Program-made: the position numbers and the translations under genes
In this document: piece by piece, positions 4,721 through 5,846 of the stretch
Position numbering within the stretch: position 1 is the first letter of the stretch
Layout of the letters: every line of letters starts with the position of its first letter
Notes under the pieces: generated by a model
The model's database searches: none
Seen by the model: only the letters and a program-made list of their open reading frames with translations
What the model was told of the DNA's origin: nothing
DNA from: Methylobacter sp.
GTDB taxonomy: Bacteria; Pseudomonadota; Gammaproteobacteria; Methylococcales; Methylomonadaceae
DNA length: 5,846 nt
Direction of reading: 5' to 3'
Assembly (NCBI GenBank): GCA_028714995.1
Contig: JAQTLI010000202.1
Location: 1-5,846, forward strand

Positions 4721-5846
4721 ATGACAAAAATTGTTTGCGTACTTTACGACGATCCGATTGACGGCTATCCAAAATCCTATGCTCGCGATGCGATACCGGA
4801 GATCAAAGTTTATCCCGACGGCCAAACCGCTCCTACTCCCAAATCCATCGACTTCATCCCCGGCCAGATGCTGGGTAGTGTTTCCGGCGAATTGGGTTTG
4901 CGTCGCTATCTGGAAAGCCTGGGACATACACTAGTGGTAACTTCCGACAAAGATGGCGCGAACTCACGCTTGGATCAGGAACTACACGATGCCGAAATCG
5001 TCATCTCCCAACCATTTTGGCCGGCCTATCTGACTGCGGAACGCATCGCCAAAGCGCCGAAATTGAAACTGGCACTGACGGCAGGCATCGGTTCCGACCA
5101 TGTCGACTTGCAGGCGGCGATGGCAAACAATATTACCGTCGCCGAAATTACCTACTGCAACAGTATCAGCGTTGCCGAGCACGTAGTGATGATGATTCTA
5201 AGCCTGGTGCGCAACTACATTCCATCCTACCAGTGGGTTGTCAAAGGCGGCTGGAACATCGCCGACTGCGTGGCGCGTTCCTACGACCTGGAAGGCATGG
5301 AAGTCGGCACCATCGCCGCAGGCCGCATCGGCCTGGCAGTACTGCGTCGCTTAAAGCCGTTCGATGTTAAATTACATTACACCGATCGCTACCGCTTACC
5401 AGCTAACGTCGAGCAGGAATTGAATCTGACTTGGCACCCCAATGTTGAATCGATGGTACGAGTTTGTGATGTAGTGACTATCAATTGTCCATTACACCCG
5501 GAAACCGAACACATGTTCGATGATGCCTTGCTTGCCAAGATGAAACGCGGAGCTTACATCATCAATACGGCCCGCGGTAAGATCTGCGATCGCGACGCTA
5601 TCGCGCGAGCATTGGAAAGCGGCCAGTTGTCGGGTTATGCGGGCGATGTCTGGTTCCCGCAACCTGCGCCGAAAGATCACCCGTGGCGGAGCATGCCTCA
5701 TCACGGCATGACGCCGCATATTGCCGGTACCAGCCTGTCCGCGCAGGCCCGCTATACTGCCGGCGTTCGAGAGGTGCTGGAATGCTGGTTCGAAGGCCGC
5801 ACGATCCGCAACGAGTATCTGGTGGTCGACGCAGGTAAATTGGCCG
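4721..5846 (+). CDS. fdh: NAD+-dependent formate dehydrogenase, 3' partial
   Basis: Oxidises formate to CO2 with NAD+ in the cytoplasm, the last NADH-yielding step of C1 oxidation. The frame is open from ATG 4721 to the right edge (375 full codons). It closely matches the metal-free D-2-hydroxyacid-dehydrogenase-type enzyme of Pseudomonas sp. 101 and Mycobacterium vaccae, which is 401 residues, so about 25 C-terminal residues lie outside the window. The start MTKIVCVLYDDPIDGYPK aligns with the family N-terminus, and GAGGT at 4710-4714 is a well-spaced ribosome-binding site. Counting Met as 1, the NAD-binding loop is AAGRIG (199-204), and Asp222-Arg223 (YTDRYR) is the pair that selects NAD+ over NADP+. 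Catalytic and formate-binding residues are in place: Ile123 (TAGIGSDH), Asn147 (TYCNSIS), Arg285 (NTARGK), Asp309, Gln314 (WFPQPAPKDH) and His333 (MTPHIAGTS). No internal stop or gap is seen. A fae remnant lies upstream on the opposite strand. Confidence 0.97.
   Translation, partial: MTKIVCVLYDDPIDGYPKSYARDAIPEIKVYPDGQTAPTPKSIDFIPGQMLGSVSGELGLRRYLESLGHTLVVTSDKDGANSRLDQELHDAEIVISQPFWPAYLTAERIAKAPKLKLALTAGIGSDHVDLQAAMANNITVAEITYCNSISVAEHVVMMILSLVRNYIPSYQWVVKGGWNIADCVARSYDLEGMEVGTIAAGRIGLAVLRRLKPFDVKLHYTDRYRLPANVEQELNLTWHPNVESMVRVCDVVTINCPLHPETEHMFDDALLAKMKRGAYIINTARGKICDRDAIARALESGQLSGYAGDVWFPQPAPKDHPWRSMPHHGMTPHIAGTSLSAQARYTAGVREVLECWFEGRTIRNEYLVVDAGKLA

Noticed and set aside
4554..4772. A 72-residue minus-strand frame across the fdh start
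   Set aside because: It overlaps the fdh ribosome-binding site and start, is AT-driven and low in complexity, and has no recognisable motif or ribosome-binding site.

Overview
The window reads as chromosome of a methylotroph-type proteobacterium, probably beta or gamma. The evidence is a near-complete NAD+-dependent formate dehydrogenase gene, a decayed copy of the formaldehyde-activating enzyme gene fae, a periplasmic thioredoxin-fold (YyaL/DsbH-type) protein, and a degenerate copy of a palindromic repeat common in those classes. The taxonomic call is inference; no rRNA or other marker gene is present. Genes are densely packed on the left. The right half contains a gene-poor, AT-richer stretch of about 1.1 kb.

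Layout. (1) Positions 2-610, + strand: a phosphoribosyltransferase-family protein cut by the left edge. It overlaps (2) positions 588-1271, + strand: a dienelactone-hydrolase-like alpha/beta hydrolase. The two families are known as a single fused protein in other bacteria. Here they are split by a frame change at a run of eight A, so they form a coupled two-gene unit. (3) Positions 1317-3632, - strand, convergent with the hydrolase: a 771-residue exported protein. It has a signal peptide, a thioredoxin-like domain with CYWC, an (alpha/alpha)-toroid region, and a C-terminal DsbD-alpha-like domain with a second cysteine pair. (4) Positions 3633-4720: no intact gene. It holds a candidate promoter for the exported protein, a large near-perfect hairpin (3811-3856), a REP-like palindrome (about 3905-3935), a fae remnant on the - strand (3954-4230) and an AT-rich leader for the last gene. 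(5) Positions 4721-5846, + strand: NAD-dependent formate dehydrogenase, with all catalytic residues present and only about 25 C-terminal residues beyond the right edge.

How it fits together. The fae remnant and the fdh gene belong to the same pathway logic: formaldehyde capture on tetrahydromethanopterin, oxidation to formate, then NADH-yielding oxidation of formate to CO2. The fae copy cannot be functional. It lacks both ends and carries one extra base that changes frame. It therefore suggests that a functional fae copy exists elsewhere or that the pathway is being lost. The PRTase/hydrolase pair and the thioredoxin-fold protein have no visible link to C1 metabolism. I see no convincing novel multi-gene system. 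The most interesting items are the broken fae, the A8 junction, the hairpin and the double redox architecture of the exported protein.
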